Shown piece after piece: positions 15,719 to 22,377 of a stretch of DNA of 30,727 bases. The position numbers and the translations under genes are program-made. Within the stretch, counting starts at the first letter, position 1, and each line of letters starts with the position of its first letter. The stretch spans positions 1 through 30,727 of the forward strand of contig JBBSQX010000023.1 in assembly GCA_038243605.1 (NCBI GenBank), in the 5' to 3' direction. The notes beneath the pieces are model-generated. The model did not search any database, was not told where the DNA came from, and saw nothing but the letters and a program-made list of their open reading frames with translations. This DNA comes from Terrimesophilobacter sp038243605 (GTDB lineage: Bacteria > Actinomycetota > Actinomycetes > Actinomycetales > Microbacteriaceae).

Positions 15719-16848
15719 CGGATCTCCCTCTGCTTCTTGATCTGCCTCGCGTTGTAGATGATGATCGGCAGCACGAGGAGAAACAGCACGACGGCGAACG
15801 CCGCACTCCTGCCGCTCTCAAGCCCCTTCCATTGCGTATACATTTCGTTGGCGATCACGCTCGTGTCATTCGTTCCGGCAGTCATCGTTCGAACAATGTC
15901 GAAGACTTTCAGAGAGGCAATCGAAATCGTCGTGAGCACCACGACGAGCGAACTCCGGATGCTCGGAATCACCACATTCATGAAGCGCTGCCACCCGTTG
16001 GTTCCGTCAAGCTCTGCGGCCTCAAGTTGCTCTGCCGGCACGCCCTTGATCGCCGCGGAGAGAATGACCATGGCGAATCCGGTCTGAATCCAGATGAGCA
16101 CCACAATGAGAAAGAATGTGTTCCAGGGCGAGTTTTGCAGCCAGTACACGGGTTCTCCGCCGAACCACACAACGATCTGGTTGAGAAGACCAATCTGAGC
16201 TTGATCCGCTGGCTTTGCGTCGTATACAAACTTCCAGATGATGCTCGCGCCCACGAACGAGATCGCCATGGGCATGAACACGAGGGCCTTGAACACTTTC
16301 TCGCCGCGCGCCTTGTCGATGAATGCGGCATATGCGAGACCAAAAATGGTGGAGAGTGTGGGCACGACAAGTACCCACACGATGGTGTTCAGCACCACGC
16401 GAATGCCGTACGGCTGCGTGAAGATCCAAATAAAGTTGTCGAAGCCGACGAAACCTTTGCTCCGGTTGTCTTGGAATGCTTGGATTGTCGTTCCAATCGT
16501 CGGGTAAATGAGCCCAACGCCGAGCAGGATCACGGTAGGGGCAAGAAACCCAACAAGCTGAAACAGGTATCCGGCACCCTGCCGTGAGCGGTAGTCAAGC
16601 AGAAAGAATCCGCCGCCAAGAACAGCCGCAATCGCTGCCGCCCACGCGACGGAACCAAGTAAAAGCATTGCGGCGAGCGGAACGAACACGCAGACCGCGA
16701 GGCGAATCACCGTGTACTTTGTGCCTCTTCGGGGCGCAATCTCGATGAAGAACAGCAGCAGGGCGATCACGGCAAGGAATGCAGCAACAACAACGATGAT
16801 TTGTAGCCACGATGGAAGAGTCGCGATCCAGCCGAGGAACTGTGACAT
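15715..16848 (-). CDS. Sugar ABC transporter permease, MalF/AglF-like with N-terminal membrane extension (operon 2)
   Basis: A 377-residue permease, about 80 residues longer than ordinary short MalF-type subunits. The extra N-terminal part (about 1-95) adds roughly three hydrophobic segments before the usual first segment at about 100-122. The EAA loop is at 276-295 (EAAELDGTN). A similar N-terminal addition is, as I recall, common in AglF-like proteins. It sits 109 nt downstream of the binding-protein gene, with two stem-loops in the gap, and overlaps the AglG-like gene. Confidence 0.9.
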   Translation of the reverse strand: MSQFLGWIATLPSWLQIIVVVAAFLAVIALLLFFIEIAPRRGTKYTVIRLAVCVFVPLAAMLLLGSVAWAAAIAAVLGGGFFLLDYRSRQGAGYLFQLVGFLAPTVILLGVGLIYPTIGTTIQAFQDNRSKGFVGFDNFIWIFTQPYGIRVVLNTIVWVLVVPTLSTIFGLAYAAFIDKARGEKVFKALVFMPMAISFVGASIIWKFVYDAKPADQAQIGLLNQIVVWFGGEPVYWLQNSPWNTFFLIVVLIWIQTGFAMVILSAAIKGVPAEQLEAAELDGTNGWQRFMNVVIPSIRSSLVVVLTTISIASLKVFDIVRTMTAGTNDTSVIANEMYTQWKGLESGRSAAFAVVLFLLVLPIIIYNARQIKKQREIR

Positions 16849-16885
16849 TGCCTATCTTTCGAGTGCGTCGTCGGACTCTAGGTGT

Positions 16886-16948
16886 GCCGCGAGCGTACCA
16901 GTGACTCGCGGCGAGGAACAGGGGGCCGGCCGCAGCCGACCCCCTGTT
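16886..16948 (-). other. Two tandem stem-loops between binding-protein and permease genes of operon 2
   Basis: The stronger hairpin has arms 16917-16930 and 16935-16948 (14 pairs, one of them G-U in the minus-strand RNA) around a 4-nt loop. The second has perfect 8-bp arms 16886-16893 and 16905-16912. No T-tract follows on the minus strand, so partial termination or protection of the binding-protein mRNA 3' end is more likely than full termination. Operon 1 has a comparable element at the same place. Confidence 0.7.
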
Positions 16949-16957
16949 TATTGCTCA

Positions 16958-18298
16958 CTAGCTAGACGGCCACGAACCATCAATGGTCGAGAGAACCTCG
17001 TCCAGTGACTTTCCGTTGACCCAGTCGACCATTCCGGTCCAGAACGACCCAGCGCCCACAACTCCCGGCATGAGGTCAGAACCGTCGAAACGGAATGTCG
17101 TCTTCGGGTCCTGCAGAATCTTAATCGATTCCTGCAAGATCGGGCTCGACGCGCTGGCGGGATCAAGACCGTTGTTGGCGCTAATCACGCCGCCCAACTT
17201 CACCCGGCTGTTCGCCCACTCTGGGCTCGACAGGTACTGCTGAACCTTCATTGTGTCGGCATCGTTCGAGAACGCGGCAACAATCTCGCCACCACCGGTG
17301 ACAGCGTTTCCGCCGGCCTCAGTGGAGGGGGTCATGAAGGCCCAGATGTCGGCATCCGGCCCCACCGTGGTGTTGCCGTTCTTCGGGTCAGTGAGGAACC
17401 CGTCGAAGAATGACGCCTGATGGGTGAGCGAGCACGTGCCGTCGCCCATGGCGCGAGCAACATCACCGAACGCTGTCGCGTTGATTGACTTCACGTCGCC
17501 GAATCCGGCGTTCACGTATTCCGGGTTGAGAAGAATGTCTCCGACCGACGTGAACGCATCTTTGATCGCCGGGTCAGAGAAGGTCACGTCATGGCTGATC
17601 CACTTGTCGTAGGTTTCTGGCCCTGCCTGGCGAAGCACGAGGTCTTCAACCCAGTCGGTGCCTGGCCACCCCGATGCGTCGCCGGAACCAAACCCAGCGC
17701 ACCACGGTGCAGTACCCGTCTTCTTCTGCATCTCAGCAGTCAGGTCGAGCATTTCATCCCACGTGGCAGGAACAGTCCAGCCGTTGTCGGCGAACTGCTT
17801 CGGAGAATACCAAATGAAGCCCTTCACGCTGGCCATGAGCGGCGCACCGTAGAGCACGTCATCTGTCGTCGCATACTTCGCCCAGTCACTTGACCAGTAC
17901 TGCTTGACGTTGGCCGCCACCTCGTCGGGAGCTGGTTGGATCAGATCGCGTGAGGCGAGGTCCGCGAGAAGCCCCGGCTGCGGGAAGATCGCAAGATCAG
18001 GAGCGTTGCCGCCCTGCGCCCGAATGCTGATCTGAGTCTCAAACTCTTTGCTTGCCTCGTACTTGATCTTGATATTGTTTTCTTTCTCCCAGTCCGCCCA
18101 GGACTGCTGGAGAAGATCCGCTTCTGTGTCGGAGATCGTGCCATACAGTGTGACGACGCCGTCTGCTGTGCCGGCATCACCTGGTCCTGTTCCGCTTGTG
18201 CCGCTTGTGTCGCCAGCGGAGCAACCAACGAGCGCCATGCTTGATGCCGCCAAAATTGCCAGTGGTGTCATGAGACGTTTGTGCAAGGTGGAACTCAT
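16958..18298 (-). CDS. Sugar-binding lipoprotein of ABC transporter, AglE-like (operon 2)
   Basis: A 446-residue extracellular solute-binding lipoprotein. Signal peptide 1-25 ends in the lipobox LVGC with C26 as lipid attachment site, followed by a Gly/Ser/Thr linker. It resembles AglE-type alpha-glucoside-binding proteins in the segment SGWPGTDWVEDLVLR (about 209-223) and the HDVTF/DPAIKDAF region. C200 and C289 are conserved in the paralogue at 19699-21048 and may form a disulfide. Trp residues at 211, 420 and 426 are candidates for stacking on sugar rings. A strong GAGGAGGGAAG ribosome-binding site precedes ATG 18298. It is controlled from the divergent region with two GGAACCGGTTCC operators. 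Exact substrate is inferred only. Confidence 0.9.
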   Translation of the reverse strand: MSSTLHKRLMTPLAILAASSMALVGCSAGDTSGTSGTGPGDAGTADGVVTLYGTISDTEADLLQQSWADWEKENNIKIKYEASKEFETQISIRAQGGNAPDLAIFPQPGLLADLASRDLIQPAPDEVAANVKQYWSSDWAKYATTDDVLYGAPLMASVKGFIWYSPKQFADNGWTVPATWDEMLDLTAEMQKKTGTAPWCAGFGSGDASGWPGTDWVEDLVLRQAGPETYDKWISHDVTFSDPAIKDAFTSVGDILLNPEYVNAGFGDVKSINATAFGDVARAMGDGTCSLTHQASFFDGFLTDPKNGNTTVGPDADIWAFMTPSTEAGGNAVTGGGEIVAAFSNDADTMKVQQYLSSPEWANSRVKLGGVISANNGLDPASASSPILQESIKILQDPKTTFRFDGSDLMPGVVGAGSFWTGMVDWVNGKSLDEVLSTIDGSWPSS

Positions 18299-18404
18299 GT
18301 ACTTCCCTCCTCAGTGGGGCCGATCCGCCGAGCACTGTTTGGGCCCTGCGGGTTCAATGTTGATCTGGACCTACCCGATGGTGGCAAATCCTGCCCACCT
18401 TCGG

Positions 18405-18416
18405 GAACCGGTTCCA
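18405..18416. promoter_or_regulatory. LacI-type operator GGAACCGGTTCC for operon 2
   Basis: This is a perfect 12-bp palindrome. It lies just downstream of the probable -10 box of the binding-protein promoter (minus strand), where bound repressor would block initiation. A second copy is at 18563-18576. Confidence 0.85.
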
Positions 18417-18422
18417 TGACAC

Positions 18423-18453
18423 AAGCTACGACACTTCCCGTGTGAACTGCAAG
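18423..18453 (-). promoter_or_regulatory. Probable promoter of operon 2
   Basis: On the minus strand TTGCAG (18453-18448) and TAGCTT (18428-18423) are 19 nt apart, upstream of the binding-protein gene. The predicted start falls on the 18405-18416 operator. Confidence 0.45.
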
Positions 18454-18562
18454 GCCCCGACAGCAACAGATAGCGAAAGAATACATAACACTGAATATCC
18501 AGCGCTGAACGGCACGGCAACCCCGGATGAGGGCCAACCCCAACCCGGATGTTGACAAAATC

Positions 18563-18576
18563 TGGAACCGGTTCCA
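18563..18576. promoter_or_regulatory. LacI-type operator TGGAACCGGTTCCA in front of the operon 2 regulator
   Basis: A perfect 14-bp palindrome 53 nt before the regulator start. A consensus-like TTGACA at 18552-18557 lies 5 nt upstream, so the operator would occupy the spacer of that promoter, although no good -10 box is seen at the proper distance. It shares its 12-bp core with 18405-18416. Confidence 0.85.
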
Positions 18577-18628
18577 CAACGTGTGCGATGTGAGTATGCT
18601 TTGCTCCGTATGGCACAGGGAGGCGACC

Positions 18629-19657
18629 ATGAGCGCGATTGGTGATGTTGCACGTCTCGCTGGCGTTTCAAAGTCGACGGCAAGCCGAGCACTCAGTGGT
18701 CGAGGGTATGTCTCCGACGCCACCAGAGAACGAGTCGTGCAGGCGGCCGCTGATCTCGGTTTCGTGGTGTCTTCCGCTGCAGCAAGTCTCGTCACCGGGC
18801 AAACCAGAAACGTCGGCGTCGTCATCCCCTTCATCAACCGCTGGTTCTTCGCAGAAGTACTCGACGGACTCGAGTCTGCCCTCATCAGCTCCGGATACTA
18901 CCTCACCCTCTATCGCCTCAGTGAAGATGCCGAACAGCGTCGTCGCATATTCGACTACTTTCTGGTCAGAAAACGCGTTGACGCCGTCATCGCCGTCGGG
19001 ATCGAATTGACCGCGCACGAAGTCGGCCAGCTTCGCTCTCTCGGCAAGCCCATCGTCGGGCTCGGTGGACCCACTGACGGAATTCCCACCATCAACATCG
19101 ATGACGTCGAAACGACCAGACTAGCGACCGAACTGCTCATCAACTTGGGGCACCGCAACATCATGCACCTGGGTGGGGACCTGCAAGAGCAGATGGACTT
19201 TCGCGTTCACGATCAACGACTCACCGGGTTTCGACGCGCCATGGACGACGCCGGGCTCAGCGGCCGCGACGACTTTCTTGCCGTGCCCTTCAGCATCCAA
19301 GGCGGCTACGCGGGAGCACTCCAAGTACTTGCCGACCCACGCAGGTGCCCAACCGCCATCGTTGCCGGATGTGACGAAGTTGCGGTGGGCGTGATCATCG
19401 CGGCGCGCCAACTCGGCATCAACATCCCCTCCCAGCTCTCCGTTGTGGGTATCGACGGCCACACCTTGGCGCCCATGTTCGAGCTCACCACTTTCGAACA
19501 GTTCCCCGCCAGGCAGGGCTCGCGCTCTGTCGAGATCATTCTCGAGCAACTCGAAAGCAACGACAGCGAAACCCCACACGCCTCAAAGCCTCGCGAAATG
19601 ATACCCGTCAACCTTGTTGTGCGATCAAGCACGTCAGCCCCACCACGCGACTCCTAG
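18629..19657 (+). CDS. LacI-family transcriptional regulator of operon 2
   Basis: A 342-residue regulator. The helix-turn-helix lies at the extreme N-terminus (GDVARLAGVSKSTASRALSG, about 4-23), followed by the effector-binding core. ATG 18629 is chosen because AGGGAGG (18617-18623) lies 5 nt upstream; an in-frame ATG at 18527 would add 34 residues before the DNA-binding domain and would run through the operator. It is divergent from the AglE-like operon, with two identical palindromes between them, and most likely represses both directions until sugar is present. The orphan binding-protein copy lies convergent beyond its 3' end (41 nt between stops). Confidence 0.93.
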   Translation: MSAIGDVARLAGVSKSTASRALSGRGYVSDATRERVVQAAADLGFVVSSAAASLVTGQTRNVGVVIPFINRWFFAEVLDGLESALISSGYYLTLYRLSEDAEQRRRIFDYFLVRKRVDAVIAVGIELTAHEVGQLRSLGKPIVGLGGPTDGIPTINIDDVETTRLATELLINLGHRNIMHLGGDLQEQMDFRVHDQRLTGFRRAMDDAGLSGRDDFLAVPFSIQGGYAGALQVLADPRRCPTAIVAGCDEVAVGVIIAARQLGINIPSQLSVVGIDGHTLAPMFELTTFEQFPARQGSRSVEIILEQLESNDSETPHASKPREMIPVNLVVRSSTSAPPRDS

Positions 19658-19698
19658 CCAACCACCGGGCTGCCCTCCCGAGCGTGCACGAAGGGTCG

Positions 19699-21048
19699 TT
19701 ACTCGGAATCCCAGGAGCGATCAATGGTGGACAACATTTGATTCGGGGACCAGTTGTGGATCCACATACCCATTCCCGTGGGGAAGGAATCTGCTCCGAC
19801 AGCGCGCGGCATCGCATCAGATCCGTCGAAACGGAACGTTGTCTTCTGGTCTTGCAGAAGCTCGGTGGCCTTCGTGAGAATAAGGCTCGACGCATTCGCT
19901 GGGTCAACACCGTTGTTGGCGCTGACCACGCCGCCCAACTTCACTCGACTGTTCGCCCATTCAGCGCTCGACAAGTACTTCTGCACCTTGATAGTGTCTG
20001 CGTCATTCGAGAATGCCGCAACGATCTGGCCACCACCAACCACGGAGTTTCCGCCAGCCTCAAGCGACGGCATCAGGAACGCCCAAATATCACCGGCTGG
20101 GTCGACTGTGAGGTTTGCGCCCTCCGGGTTTGCGAGCGTCTGACCGAACGACATGTCTTGGTGCGCGAGCGAACATGTGCCGTTACCCATGGCCACGGCT
20201 AACGCCTCAGCGGAAGTCGTCGTGGTCGGGGCCCCATTGTCGACGTCTGAATTGTCGAAGTCTGAATTGACATACTCCGGATGCAACAGAATCTTCCCCA
20301 CGGAGCTGAGTGCCTTCCGGATGGCCGGGTTTGAGAATTTCACGTCGTGACGCACCCACGCGTCGTATGTGTACGGCCCCGCTTGGCGAAGCACAAGGTC
20401 CTCAAGCCAGTCGGTGCCGAGGCTGCCTGCCTTGGCGTCCGTACCGAAATCAACGCACCACGGTGCCACGCCCAACTGCGTCTGCATGTCATCCGTCAAG
20501 TTGACCAGCCGATTCCACGTCGTGGGAACCGCCCAACCGTTGGCAGCAAACTGGCTCGGCGAATACCAGATGAGACCCTTAACGTTTGCCAAGAGCGGTG
20601 CGCCGAAAACCACATCCGTCATCGTCACGGAACGTGCCCAGTCGTTCGACCAGAACGCCGCAAGGTTAGCTTTCACCTCGTCGGGAGCGGGCTGAATCAG
20701 GTTTTGCCACGCCAGGTCTTTCACGAGTGACGGTTGTGAAAAAATCCCGAGGTCCGGTGCGGTGCCTTCCGCCGCCCGGATGCCAATCTCCGTCTCAAAA
20801 TGATCGACCGACTCGTACTCGATACGAATGCCGTTATCGTGCTCCCAGTCAGCCCACGACTGCTGAAGAAGCTCTGCCTCAGCCTGGGAGAGGCTGCCAT
20901 AAATGGTGACAACACCGTCGGGTTTACCCGCATTGCCCGGCCCCACCCCGGTGTAGATACTCGCATGTGAGCAGCCGACGAGCGCAAGACTCGCCACCGC
21001 GAGAACTGTCAGCGGTGCCACGAAGCGTCTAAGCAGGGTAGAACTCAT
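19699..21048 (-). CDS. Orphan sugar-binding lipoprotein, paralogue of the operon 2 binding protein
   Basis: A 449-residue lipoprotein (lipobox LVGC, C26) clearly duplicated from the AglE-like protein at 16958-18298; by eye well over half of the residues agree along the whole length, including C198 and C292. It has no permease genes beside it. Two conserved Trp positions differ: GWPGTDW became GSLGTDW (about 208-214) and SFWTG became SFPTG (about 421-425). It has five extra residues at about 263-272 (SDFDN-SDVDN) from a 15-bp tandem duplication. The start is uncertain: ATG 21048 aligns with the paralogue's MSSTL but has no good ribosome-binding site; ATG 21060 is in frame but is equally poor. 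It may feed the operon 2 permeases with a different ligand, act as a sensor, or be decaying. Confidence 0.85.
   Translation of the reverse strand: MSSTLLRRFVAPLTVLAVASLALVGCSHASIYTGVGPGNAGKPDGVVTIYGSLSQAEAELLQQSWADWEHDNGIRIEYESVDHFETEIGIRAAEGTAPDLGIFSQPSLVKDLAWQNLIQPAPDEVKANLAAFWSNDWARSVTMTDVVFGAPLLANVKGLIWYSPSQFAANGWAVPTTWNRLVNLTDDMQTQLGVAPWCVDFGTDAKAGSLGTDWLEDLVLRQAGPYTYDAWVRHDVKFSNPAIRKALSSVGKILLHPEYVNSDFDNSDVDNGAPTTTTSAEALAVAMGNGTCSLAHQDMSFGQTLANPEGANLTVDPAGDIWAFLMPSLEAGGNSVVGGGQIVAAFSNDADTIKVQKYLSSAEWANSRVKLGGVVSANNGVDPANASSLILTKATELLQDQKTTFRFDGSDAMPRAVGADSFPTGMGMWIHNWSPNQMLSTIDRSWDSE
20236..20265. repeat. 15-bp tandem duplication inside the orphan binding-protein gene
   Basis: Positions 20236-20250 (ATTGTCGACGTCTGA) and 20251-20265 match at 14 of 15 bases, with the start of a third unit to 20270. 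The duplication keeps the frame and accounts for the exact five-residue length difference from the paralogue in this loop. Confidence 0.8.
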
Positions 21049-21076
21049 CGTCCACAACATTAGATGAATCTGTCAT
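21029..21076 (-). CDS. Possible 15-codon leader ORF overlapping the orphan binding-protein start
   Basis: AAGGAG at 21085-21090 (minus strand), the best ribosome-binding site in the region, stands 8 nt before ATG 21076. That ATG opens a 15-codon frame (MTDSSNVVDDEFYPA) ending in TAG at 21029-21031. The frame is not that of the binding protein, whose ATG 21048 lies inside it. It could be a regulatory leader with translational coupling, or the mark of a small deletion that put the original ribosome-binding site out of use. No homology is claimed. Confidence 0.35.
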   Translation of the reverse strand: MTDSSNVVDDEFYPA

Positions 21077-21113
21077 CCGATTTTCTCCTTGCACTGCATT
21101 CACTGTGGTTACC

Positions 21114-21125
21114 CACCTCGAGGTG
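21114..21125. promoter_or_regulatory. Palindrome CACCTCGAGGTG upstream of the orphan binding-protein gene
   Basis: A perfect 12-bp palindrome between the rplL terminator and the orphan binding-protein gene. It is a plausible regulator site with a central CG, but it differs from the GGAACCGGTTCC operators of operon 2. A weaker AACGTT-centred site follows at about 21127-21136. Confidence 0.45.
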
Positions 21126-21137
21126 ATCAACGTTAAC

Positions 21138-21175
21138 GAACACAGGCGCTACCCCGAAAGGCAACGCCTGTGTTC
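21138..21175 (-). terminator. Terminator of the rplJ-rplL unit
   Basis: Perfect 11-bp arms (21138-21148 and 21165-21175; GAACACAGGCG) around a 16-nt loop lie 26 nt beyond the rplL stop. The T-run after the stem is weak. It separates the ribosomal unit from the orphan binding-protein gene downstream. Confidence 0.75.
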
Positions 21176-21200
21176 TTCAACCGGGTTCCCCCGGCCGTAA

Positions 21201-21584
21201 TTACTTGAGTGTGACGGTTGCGCCGGCCTCTTCGAGCTGAGCCTTTGCCTTCTCGGCGTTCTCTTTGGTCGCGCCTTCAAGAACGGTGCTTGGTGCGCTG
21301 TCGACGAGCGCCTTCGCTTCGCCAAGGCCGAGGCTCGTGAGTGCGCGAACCTCCTTGATGACCTGGATCTTCTTTTCGCCAGCGGCTTCAAGAACGACGT
21401 CGAATGAGTCCTTCTCTTCGACCTCTTCTGCGGCAGCAGCAGCGCCACCAGCAGCGGCAACCGCGACAGGCGCGGCGGCGGTGACCTCGAAGGTCTCCTC
21501 GAACTTCTTCACGAATTCGCTGAGCTCAATGAGGGTGAGCTCCTTGAACGCTTCGAGCAGCTGGTCTGTTGTCAGCTTTGCCAT
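21201..21584 (-). CDS. rplL: 50S ribosomal protein L7/L12
   Basis: A 127-residue stalk protein. The N-terminal dimerisation/L10-binding helices (about 1-35, rich in Leu) are followed by an Ala-rich hinge (about 37-58, AAAPVAVAAAGGAAAAAEE). The C-terminal domain (about 60-127) holds the conserved EKKIQVIKEVRALTSLGLGEAKALV stretch that recruits translation GTPases. AAGGAG lies 6 nt before ATG 21584. It follows rplJ by 66 nt in the same transcript, the normal arrangement for making several L7/L12 copies per L10. Confidence 0.98.
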   Translation of the reverse strand: MAKLTTDQLLEAFKELTLIELSEFVKKFEETFEVTAAAPVAVAAAGGAAAAAEEVEEKDSFDVVLEAAGEKKIQVIKEVRALTSLGLGEAKALVDSAPSTVLEGATKENAEKAKAQLEEAGATVTLK

Positions 21585-21650
21585 GATTTTCTCCTTCTAA
21601 ACACGTTGTGGATCTGATCCGCCGAGCCTGCCCGGCGAAGGTATTTCGAC

Positions 21651-22160
21651 TCAGGCATCCTGCTTCTGGCGCAGCGCCTCGACCGTGCGAACGGCCTTCG
21701 ACAGCGGTGCGTTGAACAGGTACGCCGCACCGAAGAGCGACTGCTTGAAGGCGCCGGCCAGTTTGCCCAGCAGCACCTCCCGGCTTTCGAGATCGGCGAG
21801 CTTGTTGACCTCTGCCGCACTGAGGGGGTTTCCGTCGAAGAACCCACCCTTAATGACGAGTAGAGGGTTTGCCTTGGCAAAGTCACGCAAAACCTTCGCA
21901 ACGGCGACAGTGTCACCGTGAACGAAGGCGATTGCTGATGGGCCGACAAGCTCGTCGTCAAACGAGCTCATGCCTGCCGCATTTGCTGCAATCTTGGTCA
22001 GCGTGTTCTTCACCACGGCGTATGTTGCGTGCTCACTGATTGATGAACGCAGCGTTGTGAGCTGCGCGACAGTGAGTCCGCGATACTCGGTGAGCAGAGC
22101 GGCGCTTGAGTTACGGAACAAGTCCGTAAGTTCGGCAATCGCTGCTTCCTTGTTCGCCAT
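21651..22160 (-). CDS. rplJ: 50S ribosomal protein L10
   Basis: A 169-residue protein that anchors L7/L12 dimers to the stalk base on 23S rRNA. The N-terminal globular domain shows the typical TEYRGLTVAQLTTLR motif (about 24-38) and VVKNTLTKIA (about 49-58); the C-terminal helix that binds L7/L12 is at about 135-169. AAGGAG precedes ATG 22160. A leader with a terminator-like hairpin lies upstream, consistent with autogenous control by the L10-L7/L12 complex. Confidence 0.98.
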   Translation of the reverse strand: MANKEAAIAELTDLFRNSSAALLTEYRGLTVAQLTTLRSSISEHATYAVVKNTLTKIAANAAGMSSFDDELVGPSAIAFVHGDTVAVAKVLRDFAKANPLLVIKGGFFDGNPLSAAEVNKLADLESREVLLGKLAGAFKQSLFGAAYLFNAPLSKAVRTVEALRQKQDA

Positions 22161-22197
22161 GGCACTCCTTATATTTCGGTGACCACCGGGCGAAGAG

Positions 22198-22345
22198 GCA
22201 AAAATAAAAGCTCCGGCGCAAGCGCACGGAGCGAGAAATCCGAGAACCGGATGACTACTTCACACACCTGCGCGGGCAATCGCTTTCGCGACCTTCGCAA
22301 CGCACCCTTGCGGGCACATCGAACCAGCGGTCTTTGGCTTCCACC
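22198..22345 (-). ncRNA. Ribosomal protein L10 leader (rplJ 5' untranslated region)
   Basis: The minus-strand sequence between the probable promoter and rplJ has the two blocks expected of an L10 leader: CCAAAGACCGCTGGTTCG at 22337-22320 and CCCGCGCAGGTGTGTG at 22276-22261. In other bacteria these fold into the kink-turn-containing site bound by the L10-L7/L12 complex. The terminator-like hairpin follows about 30 nt later, so excess L10 could cause premature termination. Recognition is by eye; boundaries are approximate. Confidence 0.7.
22199..22232 (-). terminator. Attenuator-like hairpin and T-tract in the rplJ leader
   Basis: On the minus strand a hairpin (22232-22210, arms GCTCCG/CGGAGC extended by GCGC/GCGC) is followed by TTTTATTTTTG (22209-22199). 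This is the best intrinsic terminator shape in the window, and it lies before rather than after the genes, so it should act as an attenuator. Confidence 0.75.
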
Positions 22346-22375
22346 AGACTACGGGATTGTCGGAGTTGTGCGCAA
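22346..22375 (-). promoter_or_regulatory. Probable rplJ-rplL promoter
   Basis: TTGCGC (22375-22370) and TAGTCT (22351-22346) on the minus strand are 18 nt apart. The -35 box lies just past the stop of the upstream gene (22378), and initiation would fall at the start of the L10 leader. Confidence 0.6.
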
Positions 22376-22377
22376 AT

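Noticed and set aside
15832..16587. A 251-codon plus-strand frame opposite the AglF-like permease gene
   Set aside because: No start signal, composition is His/Glu/Asn-rich and it mirrors a permease with a clear EAA loop.
19699..21048. Pseudogene status of the orphan binding protein
   Set aside because: The frame is intact over 449 codons with lipobox and conserved cysteines. Only the start signal is odd, so it is kept as a gene.
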